Source: JACQSR01 sp042577505
GTDB taxonomy: Archaea; Nanobdellota; Nanobdellia; Woesearchaeales; JACQSR01
Length of the DNA: 48,133 bases
Assembly (NCBI GenBank): GCA_042577505.1
Contig: JBHPEA010000008.1
Coordinates: forward strand, 1 to 48,133
Direction of reading: 5' to 3'
Of this stretch, positions 41,546 to 48,133 are shown one piece after another (position 1 is the stretch's first letter; every line of letters begins with the position of its first letter). A program made the position numbers and the translations under genes. The notes beneath the pieces were generated by a model. It was not told where the DNA came from. It saw only the letters and a list, made by a program, of their open reading frames with translations, and did not search any database.

Positions 41546-41808
41546 GGGGTCGTAGTATAAACCGTTTATAGGAGACTATAAACTGGATACAGCCTGGCTA
41601 GATGGGACTGAGTTGAGGCTCTTTTCCTAGTTGATAGCTGGCTCCAGTTGATGGAGCGAAGAGCGTTTAAGCGATGACTGATACGCTGTTCGCCAGCGGG
41701 ATACACCAGCGGATCTTAATCTTTTATTTGAAAGATTGGGAGCTGAAATCTGGGTTCGAAAGGTGTAAAGGCTCAAAACCTTTGATCTTGAAAGTCCCAG
41801 CGACCCCA
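41546..41808 (+). tRNA. tRNA-Trp(CCA) gene, apparently interrupted by five introns
   Basis: Acceptor arms GGGGTCG (41546-41552) and CGACCCC (41801-41807) with discriminator A. Anticodon arm GCTGG-CTCCAG (41637-41647) and A-CCAGC (41705-41710) gives anticodon CCA. T arm CTGGG-TTCGAA (41750-41760) and T-CCCAG (41795-41800). Two inserts show textbook BHB: variable loop 41713-41747 (central helix CAGC/GCTG, bulges GGA/AAA, 11-bp inner helix) and T loop 41761-41794 (central TTCG/TGAA, bulges AAA/AGT). Insert 41603-41633 has central GCTA/TAGT with bulges GAT/TGA. The canonical 37/38 insert would be 41648-41704, and a D-arm insert about 41559-41587 has unresolved ends. Removal leaves a tRNA of about 77 bases out of 263. 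Confidence 0.68.
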
Positions 41809-41810
41809 TT

Positions 41811-42470
41811 TTACTTTTTTAGGATCTTTATTAGTTCTTTAATTTGCTTTGCTTTTTGAGGATGACTTAATACTATTTGTTCTGCGAACTTGGGTATAAA
41901 ATCTCGATAAATAGCTAGATGATATGAGTAAAATTCCCTACATGAATAAGGACCTCTCACTGTTGATTTTATTCCAAGATCGTATAATATTTTTTGAATT
42001 TGAATTAATCCCTTTTTGTTTACAATATTTAATACAATTCTTTTGTTTTTAATTGAAATATGGGATTCGTCATTAAAAAAACCTATTAACCAAGATATTT
42101 TAATGTTTCTTGAAGATTCCATTATCTTACTATGTATAAACCATTCTTTGGATTTACCTGCACCTAAATATTTAAATAAGTCATATACCCATTTTCCTTG
42201 GATATCTAGTTCAATCTTTTTAGAGAAAGAGGCCTTTCTGTTTAGTGCAATCTTGGCATATTGTATAAATTGATTTAATAATTCTCTCTCAGTATTACAG
42301 TATCTAATATGATATCTATTTCTATAAAGGTTTTTCCTTGGGTGTGTCTTAAGTTCATTGAGAGATCTTTTTGTTTTTACTTTCCCAATATATCCATCAC
42401 CACAAATATTTGCATGAAGCCTGACTAATTCAGGTGTCAATTTAAGTTTTTTAAGGTCATTTCTATACAT
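41811..42470 (-). CDS. LAGLIDADG homing endonuclease-like protein
   Basis: A 219-residue double-motif LAGLIDADG protein. Motif 1 is ELVRLHANICGDGYIG and motif 2 ISWLIGFFNDESHISI, where the usual acidic pair is partly altered (NDE). There is no HTH domain, and outside the motifs it does not resemble the protein at 17886-18980. ATG 42470 is taken as the start; the frame extends to 42518 but that part is the leader hairpin. It is free-standing and ends three bases after the convergent tRNA-Trp gene. It shares promoter and leader architecture with the other LAGLIDADG gene. Confidence 0.82.
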   Translation of the reverse strand: MYRNDLKKLKLTPELVRLHANICGDGYIGKVKTKRSLNELKTHPRKNLYRNRYHIRYCNTERELLNQFIQYAKIALNRKASFSKKIELDIQGKWVYDLFKYLGAGKSKEWFIHSKIMESSRNIKISWLIGFFNDESHISIKNKRIVLNIVNKKGLIQIQKILYDLGIKSTVRGPYSCREFYSYHLAIYRDFIPKFAEQIVLSHPQKAKQIKELIKILKK

Positions 42471-42481
42471 ACATATCAACT

Positions 42482-42587
42482 CCAAAGTTTTCACCTTCAA
42501 AACTTTGGTAGAGAACATTAAGCGAAACTGCGTAAAAGGATTTCGCTATTAAGCGAAAGACTTAATTTGGCAGTTTTGCGTGTTCTC
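42482..42587 (-). ncRNA. Structured 5' leader of the second LAGLIDADG gene (copy B)
   Basis: On the minus strand: outer stem GAGAAC/GTTCTC, middle stem GCAAAACTGC/GCAGTTTCGC (one A-C mismatch), linker CCAAATTAAG, inner hairpin TTTCGCT/AGCGAAA, then TTTTACGC. A second perfect 10-bp hairpin (42482-42508) has loop GAAGGTG, which contains a ribosome-binding-site-like GGTG. The linkers are nearly identical to copy A while the stems differ by paired changes. Confidence 0.65.
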
Positions 42588-42613
42588 TTTTAACTTATTG
42601 AGAAATATTTGAT

Positions 42614-42642
42614 ATTTATAGCTCACGAGATTATGTCCAGTG
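42614..42642 (-). promoter_or_regulatory. Promoter of LAGLIDADG gene B with shared upstream box
   Basis: On the minus strand CACTGGACAT (42633-42642) is followed after 12 bases by TATAAAT (42614-42620), and 41 bases from the TATA box to the leader motif GAACAC. This repeats the layout of copy A almost exactly. Confidence 0.6.
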
Positions 42643-42708
42643 GGAAAAGTTTATCGACCTGAAGAATGTTCGGAAGTCTAGTGAAATTTTTTATTTTTAA
42701 GAATCTAC

Positions 42709-43854
42709 TTATTTTCTTGTTGTAATGTTTTCAATAACACCTCTGACGTATCTTCCGATAGCAGGTGAAGCAGTTAGACCTGGCGATTCAATTCCAACAA
42801 GACATACGAAACCAGGTAACATTTCTTCTATAACGAAATCACTTTTAACGCCCTCAAATTGAGGCCGTATTCCTGCATCCGCTTCTGTAATCTCATCAGG
42901 ACTTTTGATGAATGGAAGATAGACTGTTGCTGCATTAAAAAATTCATATCTATGCTCTGGATCTGTTAGAAAATCAGAGTTAGTTGAAAGAGTATCTAAA
43001 GTAGCAACTTGAGGTCTTGGCTCTAATGGTATAACGTTTGGGCCAAGTAATATCCTTCCTCCAAGATCGAAAGTCAGGTGAATACCAAGTCCCCTTTCTT
43101 GAGGAACTGGATACACAAGGACGTTAAATTCTTCAGTTGGGAGAACTTCGTTCTTTATTGTCCAATAATCCCCTTTTGTGAATCGTTGGGTAATATCTTT
43201 GCCTAACATGTTTGTTACAAGATCAGAACATAAACCTGCAGCATTTACAACTACCTCAGATGTTAATGATTTTTGGTTTCCATGAGAATCAATGTAGTTT
43301 ACCCTGAAACCTGGATTAAGGGATTCAATACCTACTACTTTGGAGTTGGTGAGTGTGGGCATGCGCCCATATTCATTTTTATCCCTCATATCAACGTATA
43401 ATTTTGCTAGTGAATGTACATCGATTATCCCTGTTTCGGGAGAATACAAGGCTGAGTGGGCTTTAATATTGGGTTGAATTTTTTGAATATCATTTTTATT
43501 AAGTAGATCACCTAAATCAACCCCATTACAGGAGGCATTTTCTTTCTTTTGTAATAATATACGAACTTCATCTTCATTTGCTGCAATTATTAATTTCCCT
43601 GTTTTTCTTAAATCCAATTCATTTTTGTGGTCGTATAGCCATCCCCTACCTTCATTACATAAAACCGCTTTTAGAGAGCCCGGTCTGTAATATAATCCAG
43701 CATGAATAACTCCGCTATTATGTGAGCTTGTTTCGAGTAGCGTGTGAGGATTTCTTTCAAGGAGAATCGAATGATAATTAGGAGAAAGGAAGGCGCCAAT
43801 TGCCAGACCGCAAATTCCACCTCCAATTATTGCTACATTTGTGTCATATTGCAT
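42709..43854 (-). CDS. FAD-dependent oxidoreductase, L-2-hydroxyglutarate dehydrogenase-like
   Basis: A 381-residue member of the DAO family. It starts with the FAD-binding VAIIGGGICGLAIGAFL, followed by the LhgO-type SSHNSGVIHAGLYYRPGSLKA, EGRGWLYD, then VVNAAGLCSDLVTNM, TKGDYWTI and GLGIHLTFDLGGRILLGPN. The C-terminus has DAGIRPQFEGVKSDFVIEE and GIESPGLTASPAIGRYV. This pattern is that of L-2-hydroxyglutarate oxidase/dehydrogenase, yielding 2-oxoglutarate. A link to KorAB, which may use 2-oxoglutarate, is possible but they are not adjacent. Promoter A+T-rich region 43880-43920. Confidence 0.88.
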   Translation of the reverse strand: MQYDTNVAIIGGGICGLAIGAFLSPNYHSILLERNPHTLLETSSHNSGVIHAGLYYRPGSLKAVLCNEGRGWLYDHKNELDLRKTGKLIIAANEDEVRILLQKKENASCNGVDLGDLLNKNDIQKIQPNIKAHSALYSPETGIIDVHSLAKLYVDMRDKNEYGRMPTLTNSKVVGIESLNPGFRVNYIDSHGNQKSLTSEVVVNAAGLCSDLVTNMLGKDITQRFTKGDYWTIKNEVLPTEEFNVLVYPVPQERGLGIHLTFDLGGRILLGPNVIPLEPRPQVATLDTLSTNSDFLTDPEHRYEFFNAATVYLPFIKSPDEITEADAGIRPQFEGVKSDFVIEEMLPGFVCLVGIESPGLTASPAIGRYVRGVIENITTRK

Positions 43855-43941
43855 ACTGTGAGGGAGAAAGAGTTTTATTTATTATTATTTGTAGTGGAGA
43901 ATATATTATATATATTGTTTCATTTCTGTATTTTTATTTAA

Positions 43942-45963
43942 CTACTTTCTCTTAAAGATCTTAGCGTTAAAATGTAATAGAATTAATATTGCTGCTAGAA
44001 GTACAAATCCACCTATAATGTAGTACCAGTATGAAAGTAAAAATGATTGAACTGCTTCAACAAGATAGATCAATGCTCCTAAGCCACCCAAAACAATGAT
44101 AATTGCAAGTATTAGAACAATTATCTTCCAATGTTTGAATAGATTCCATTTCTTCTTAGGTTTTTCTTTCTTTTCAACTGGTTCTTTCTTTTTCTTGTTT
44201 GGAAGGATTGACAAAATTATTAGCAATAAAATAACTAGAATGATAATCAACCCTACACTTGCAAATATGTAGTATTGATAAAATCTTACCCAGTTGTTTA
44301 GTTTACCAAAGAATCCTTTGTTTTCATCAAGTTTTAATCTGATATTTGTTTCATATGACATTCCTTCTGATTCTAATGTCACTGTTGTATTGTAAGTATT
44401 TGCAGGCATATCTCTTGGAAAGTCTGTAACTAAACCAAGAACTTCTCTTTGTCCAGGTTTAAGAGTTAATTCCTCAATGATGTCTGTAAAAACATTTGAT
44501 GATTCAACGTCAAAGGTAGTTGCTTTTGAACCAGTGTTAGTAATTGCGATAGGAATGATGTTTTCATTATAGTCAATATAGACTGTTTTTGCACTATCTA
44601 TGTCTAAGGGAAAGCAAGATTCCTTTGAAACAACATTTAGTTTGATATTTGAATAATCTAAAGGAATGGAATCTCCCGTAGTAATCTCAACAAGAACTTC
44701 CTCATTTCCTGATTGATCACAAGGTGGATTGATATTGATCGATGAATTAGCTGAACTTCCAGCTTCAATTGAAATTGAGTCTTCAGCTGTTATATATTCA
44801 GATCCATTTATGTTGATATTAAATATAGCATCCTTCTCTCCGAGGTTTTCAATAGTAATAGGTAAATCTGAAGATATGCAGCCACAAGCTGTTTCTTTTG
44901 TATTTACAATTAAATTAGCTTCAAAACAACTTTTTGAGTTTACACTAATGTTGTATGTTTTTGTGATTAGGCCACGTGCTGATGTAACTTCCAAAATTAA
45001 GGGAAAATTGCCTGTTGTAGTTAAGTCAGGTGACCATTGAATAAGCATAATTCCTGGTTGTTGAGATTCTAATGAAACTTGATTATAAGGAATTGAGGCA
45101 TAATTTGAGCCTTGGACAGAAGCTGTAAAGACGTTTGATACATTAGCAGTGTTTTTTATTAGAAAAGGAATAGCAATTAGTTCACCGTTACATAAGTTGT
45201 AATCTTTAGAGTAAGGGATGAATGGTACAGAAGCAATATCTGTGTCATGGGCTACTGTCTTACCGAATGTAACATCATAATCATAGCAAGGTTCGATCTC
45301 TAGGTTTACAGGGGTTGTAGCTATAGTTTGTGATAATGAGGCTGTAATTGTGAATTCAAGGTCATATTTTCCAAATATTTCGCATGGAGTGTCTATAGTT
45401 GCAATGATATCTCTTGTCTCTCCTGGTTTGAGGGAGACTGGATTTTCGCTCAAAGAGACAAAGTCTGTTAGTTTATTTAAGCTAATTGAGTAGGTTTCAT
45501 CGCCATATCCTGTATTAGTGATACTAAAATTGTAGGTAACAGGTGTACAAGGACATGTTGTTTTGATAAAATCATAAGTTTCAGCATATAAATTCTCACA
45601 AATGTTTGCTGTAACATGCTGGTTTAAAACCTTAGATTCACCACCATTTGATGTAATAATTGTGGATAGTTCTAGCTGGTCTGAAAAATCGCAAGGAGTG
45701 TTGAAATAATGGTATATTTGCTTACTTTCTCCTGCTTTTATTGATAATGATACTGGGACTGTTGATATATATCTCGCAGCAGAACCTGTATGCGTTACGG
45801 AGTAGAAGTCTTCAAACATACCTGTATTAGTTACAGTAATGATGTCTACTTGGTTTGAACATTGGCATATACCAACGTTTTGTACTTGTGAGAAAGCATC
45901 AAATGAGCCGTAAACAGTACTAGAAAGCACAATTAAGATGATTAGTATTAGGAATTTTTTCAT
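43942..45963 (-). CDS. Surface protein with Cys-containing Ig-like repeats and membrane helices
   Basis: A 673-residue exported protein. A signal peptide (LILIILIVLSSTVYGSF) is followed by about five repeats of some 90-110 residues, each with the pattern CxC..NTG..F...V.L.PGE...I....PC, an Ig-like/CARDB-like beta module with conserved Cys pairs. Near the C-terminus there are three hydrophobic helices (about 575, 620 and 650) separated by a Lys-rich stretch KKKKEPVEKKEKPKKKW. Probably a cell-surface or secretion-associated anchor. A hairpin covers the ribosome-binding site. Upstream lies another surface protein gene, perhaps an operon. Confidence 0.8.
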   Translation of the reverse strand: MKKFLILIILIVLSSTVYGSFDAFSQVQNVGICQCSNQVDIITVTNTGMFEDFYSVTHTGSAARYISTVPVSLSIKAGESKQIYHYFNTPCDFSDQLELSTIITSNGGESKVLNQHVTANICENLYAETYDFIKTTCPCTPVTYNFSITNTGYGDETYSISLNKLTDFVSLSENPVSLKPGETRDIIATIDTPCEIFGKYDLEFTITASLSQTIATTPVNLEIEPCYDYDVTFGKTVAHDTDIASVPFIPYSKDYNLCNGELIAIPFLIKNTANVSNVFTASVQGSNYASIPYNQVSLESQQPGIMLIQWSPDLTTTGNFPLILEVTSARGLITKTYNISVNSKSCFEANLIVNTKETACGCISSDLPITIENLGEKDAIFNININGSEYITAEDSISIEAGSSANSSININPPCDQSGNEEVLVEITTGDSIPLDYSNIKLNVVSKESCFPLDIDSAKTVYIDYNENIIPIAITNTGSKATTFDVESSNVFTDIIEELTLKPGQREVLGLVTDFPRDMPANTYNTTVTLESEGMSYETNIRLKLDENKGFFGKLNNWVRFYQYYIFASVGLIIILVILLLIILSILPNKKKKEPVEKKEKPKKKWNLFKHWKIIVLILAIIIVLGGLGALIYLVEAVQSFLLSYWYYIIGGFVLLAAILILLHFNAKIFKRK

Positions 45964-45969
45964 TTTTAA

Positions 45970-45988
45970 TACCCACCCAAGGTAGGTA
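45970..45988 (-). promoter_or_regulatory. Hairpin covering the ribosome-binding site
   Basis: On the minus strand TACCTACC-TTG-GGTGGGTA can pair with eight bases on each side (one G-U). The right arm is the ribosome-binding site, seven bases before the ATG at 45963, so translation of the surface protein may be restrained by this hairpin. Confidence 0.55.
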
Positions 45989-46036
45989 GTGAGCCTTTGA
46001 ATAAAAAGTTTAAGAAAAAGATAAAAAAAGAAAAGC

Positions 46037-47341
46037 TTAGTAGTAGGTTTTTGATTCCTCCTCTTCGCCTTCTTCGTCTCCCTTTAGTTTGTTAAATCCG
46101 ATTATCAAACCAAGGATTACTAGTAAGACAACAAGGATGATCAATCCTATTTCTAAACCATCTTTAACCTTGTCCCAAGCTGTTTCCTCAGGAGCTGCAA
46201 TGTTTGACTTAAGTGCTACTTGCTTTAATACTTCGTCGCCACTTGTTACAGTTACTGCGAATGAGTTTTCTCCAGCTGGAGCGTCTTCATTTGCTTGAGC
46301 GAAGATGTATGCTGCACTTGATTGTCCTGGTTCCAGAACAATAACGTTGCTTGGACTTACTCTGAAGTTTGCCCATGAAGCGCCGTCAACAGCTACTGTG
46401 TATGTTCTTGCTGAAGATCCACCGTTTGTTAATGCAATTTGGTAGATAACTTCTTGGCCTGGGTTGATGTCTAGCGACTCTGGACCAATAACGATTGTGG
46501 TTTTCTTTGACTGAGGTTTTGTATCTCCGTCTCCATCACCATCGCCTGTTGGGCATGATTCACTTTCTTCAACGGTTATTTGTCTTGAGGTTGAAATTGT
46601 TTCGTCTCCTTCGTCGTATGTTACATCAATTGTAACAGTGTACTCACCAGTTTCTGCACATACTGGGATTCGAAGGTAGATTTCTTCAGATGATGTTTCG
46701 TCATCATCATCGCCTTCTTTCTCAAGCTCATCAATATAATCTGAAGCTGAAATTCCTAATGAAGGAATAGCAACCTTTATTTTGATGCCTTCTTCGTCTT
46801 TTTCTCCTCTGTTTTCAAGTCTTACAGTTGTAAGAAGTGCTCTTCCTGCAACAACTCTGTTTTCAGGAGAAAAGATGATATCTTTGATTGATAGTAAATG
46901 TCTTGGGGTATCGATCTCAAGTTCGTATGTTTGTTCAAAGGTTGGGGAATCTCTATCTTGAACTTGAATTCTTAACTTGTATCTGTCTTGATCAAGTCTT
47001 TCAGGAAACTTAAGTGTTAATTTCTTAACATAAGTCACGTTTTCTTTCATATCGAATACATCTGTGATGTCTTCAACACGATCATCGTGGTCATAACCCC
47101 TTAGCTCAGCTGTAACTTGTACGTTCTCAGCATCGATTGTGGAGCTTAAATGAACCTTAACTTCGAATTCGTCTCCCTTCTCTAAATCTCTTACATAATT
47201 GCTAGAAGTCTCTTGTAGAGTGTCTTCATCCAATTCAACTTCCGAAATCTCGAAAGCAGCGCTAGCCACGCCAGAAACCATTACTGCACTGATTAAAACA
47301 AGCGCAATGGTCCAAAACAATTTAAATGTTCTTTTTATCAT
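46037..47341 (-). CDS. Secreted/anchored Ig-like surface protein (acidic)
   Basis: A 434-residue acidic protein. Sec signal with Ala-X-Ala cleavage region (VASAAFEISEVEL). Three beta-sandwich domains follow: about 30-140, 145-250 and 280-385, the last with PGQEVIYQIALTNGGSSARTY, a CARDB/NPCBM-like pattern. A Gly-Asp linker (DGDGDGDTKPQSKK) separates them. The C-terminus is a membrane helix (LIILVVLLVILGLIIGF) and an acidic tail EEGEEEESKTYY. The ribosome-binding site GGGGG and a 5' hairpin suggest strong expression, possibly a major envelope protein. The following gene shares the GGGTATTAAAA start context. Confidence 0.8.
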   Translation of the reverse strand: MIKRTFKLFWTIALVLISAVMVSGVASAAFEISEVELDEDTLQETSSNYVRDLEKGDEFEVKVHLSSTIDAENVQVTAELRGYDHDDRVEDITDVFDMKENVTYVKKLTLKFPERLDQDRYKLRIQVQDRDSPTFEQTYELEIDTPRHLLSIKDIIFSPENRVVAGRALLTTVRLENRGEKDEEGIKIKVAIPSLGISASDYIDELEKEGDDDDETSSEEIYLRIPVCAETGEYTVTIDVTYDEGDETISTSRQITVEESESCPTGDGDGDGDTKPQSKKTTIVIGPESLDINPGQEVIYQIALTNGGSSARTYTVAVDGASWANFRVSPSNVIVLEPGQSSAAYIFAQANEDAPAGENSFAVTVTSGDEVLKQVALKSNIAAPEETAWDKVKDGLEIGLIILVVLLVILGLIIGFNKLKGDEEGEEEESKTYY

Positions 47342-47386
47342 CTTTTAATACCCCCAATTTCCTTTGTTTTTGATTTTAAAGTGTTT

Positions 47387-47419
47387 GTTACTCATTGTTT
47401 AATTAGGTGAATGAGTAAC
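47387..47419 (-). promoter_or_regulatory. Perfect 10-bp hairpin in the 5' UTR of the acidic surface protein
   Basis: GTTACTCATT (47387-47396) and AATGAGTAAC (47410-47419) are perfect inverted repeats with a 13-base loop. A TTTAAATATAAA TATA region (47426-47437) lies just upstream on the minus strand, so the hairpin should be close to the mRNA 5' end, leaving about 45 bases to the ATG. Confidence 0.55.
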
Positions 47420-47525
47420 GTCGGTTTATATTTAAATGTTTCGTTATTTTAGTATACAAGAGTAGTTACGCGTAATAACTATTCTTGAGTTACTAAAGGT
47501 AATCCTCTTTGATATATAAACCTTA

Positions 47526-48133
47526 CTATTTTATCTCGAGCTCACGGTGAACGACACGTGTCACAAGATCGTTACTAATAGACACTCTTACAGTATATAT
47601 TCCAGGATCTGCGTATTCTGGAACATTGTCCAATAAGATTGTCTTAGTTACAGTTTCACCTGCATCAACTTCGAATGGACCAGCCTTTCGGTACATTCCA
47701 AGTTCTGGAAGAGTAACCCTGATTGAGACATCTTTTAAGTCGATGTCTTTGTCATTCAATAGTGTAATTCTTGTTTCGATTGAATCTCCAATCTCAACAA
47801 CACTATCTCCAAATCCGTTAATTCTAACGGTTGGAACTAATATACCACGTTGTGGCCATTTGTTGAATTCACTATTATCTTGAGGACTTTCACATCCAGG
47901 ATCTGCAGGATAGTCTTTAAGACCATCACCGTCATTATCTCTTCCATCTTGACATTGTGTTGTTAAGTCTGATTCGTCATTGTCATCAGGGCCTGAACAA
48001 CCAGGATCTTGTAAGTCGATTAAACCGTCACCATCATTGTCTACACCGTCTTGACATTGTGGAATTTCATTGTACTCGTCATTATCTTGAGGTGAGTCAC
48101 ATCCAGGATCGTTTGGATAATCAATTAATCCAT
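47526..48133 (-). CDS. Surface protein with DNDGDGLID repeats and Ig-like end (N-terminus outside window)
   Basis: A frame entering from the right edge and ending at TAA 47526, with about 202 residues visible. Upstream of position 47880 it holds at least three repeats of CQDGxDNDGDGLIDxxDPGC plus SPQDNDE, an Asp/Asn-rich, presumably calcium-binding element similar to MopE/thrombospondin-3 type motifs. The last 120 residues form a beta-sandwich domain (TLLNDKDIDLKDVSIRVTLPELGM). The domain style matches the protein at 46037-47341. Only the C-terminal part is present; the start is outside the window. Confidence 0.8.
   Translation of the reverse strand, partial: GLIDYPNDPGCDSPQDNDEYNEIPQCQDGVDNDGDGLIDLQDPGCSGPDDNDESDLTTQCQDGRDNDGDGLKDYPADPGCESPQDNSEFNKWPQRGILVPTVRINGFGDSVVEIGDSIETRITLLNDKDIDLKDVSIRVTLPELGMYRKAGPFEVDAGETVTKTILLDNVPEYADPGIYTVRVSISNDLVTRVVHRELEIK

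Noticed and set aside
41648..41704. Box C/D guide RNA inside the tRNA-Trp anticodon intron, as in Euryarchaeota
   Set aside because: TTGATGG, CGATGA and CTGA occur, but the C'-like box is directly followed by the D-like box, and no guide of normal length lies before a D box. Not enough to claim a guide RNA.
41546..41808. SRP RNA or RNase P RNA
   Set aside because: The closed 7-bp end and rich hairpins raised this, but neither the SRP helix 8 motif nor the RNase P conserved regions are present, while tRNA arms and BHB motifs are.

Overview
The window is archaeal. It carries Spt5/NusG, SecE (Sec61-gamma type), FtsZ, transcription factor S, uL11, an archaeal-type ScpA, Elp3, a TtuA-like tRNA thiolase with its own sulfur carrier, and tRNA genes interrupted by introns of the bulge-helix-bulge (BHB) type. 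DNA is A+T rich. Promoters are archaeal TATA boxes 25-30 bases before the start codon, and many mRNAs look leaderless. Overlapping or abutting genes, abundant Cys-rich lipoproteins and isolated pathway genes (a lone PurM, a lone NadA) suggest a DPANN-type archaeon (Woesearchaeota/Pacearchaeota-like). That lineage call is inference.

Layout. 1-6.1 kb: tail of a Cys-containing protein, ScpA, a GT39-like glycosyltransferase, a UbiA-family prenyltransferase, an interrupted tRNA squeezed between two genes, an NSUN-type tRNA m5C methyltransferase and Elp3. 6.1-16.2 kb: a winged-helix/PurM fusion, large Cys-rich lipoproteins with MopE-like D/N-rich motifs, and a compact operon on the minus strand (AbrB-like regulator, P-type Ca-ATPase, glycosylation-sequon-rich lipoprotein) preceded by four 12-bp iterons. 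16.2-21.7 kb: the conserved ftsZ-secE-spt5 / uL11 block, interrupted by a LAGLIDADG gene with its own promoter and structured leader, then an FKBP isomerase. 21.9-26.6 kb: accessory genes, including a PIN toxin pseudogene, RHH protein, GNAT and a decayed GNAT copy, a Cys-rich lipoprotein, and a RelE-like toxin operon. 26.6-38.8 kb: TFS, signal peptidase, K+-dependent-type H+-pyrophosphatase, MBL hydrolase, serpin, DUF1385 protein, 2-oxoacid:ferredoxin oxidoreductase KorAB, NadA, TtuA/TtuB, endonuclease III and a CoaE-like kinase. 38.9-48.1 kb: an 864-residue coiled-coil protein, a tRNA-Trp gene that appears to be broken by five introns, a second LAGLIDADG gene with the same leader as the first, an LhgO-like oxidoreductase and three secreted surface proteins.

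How the parts connect. tRNA maturation is a theme: two intron-rich tRNA genes, m5C methylation, Elp3 and TtuA/TtuB thiolation. Envelope biology is the other theme: signal peptidase, GT39 plus polyprenyl transferase, sequon-rich and Cys-rich lipoproteins, and Ig-like surface proteins. The most novel-looking signals are the shared promoter plus structured 5' leader in front of two otherwise dissimilar LAGLIDADG genes, and the multi-intron tRNA-Trp gene. No gene-free stretch exceeds 300 bases; the longest (about 245 bases, 18981-19225) is that leader and promoter.
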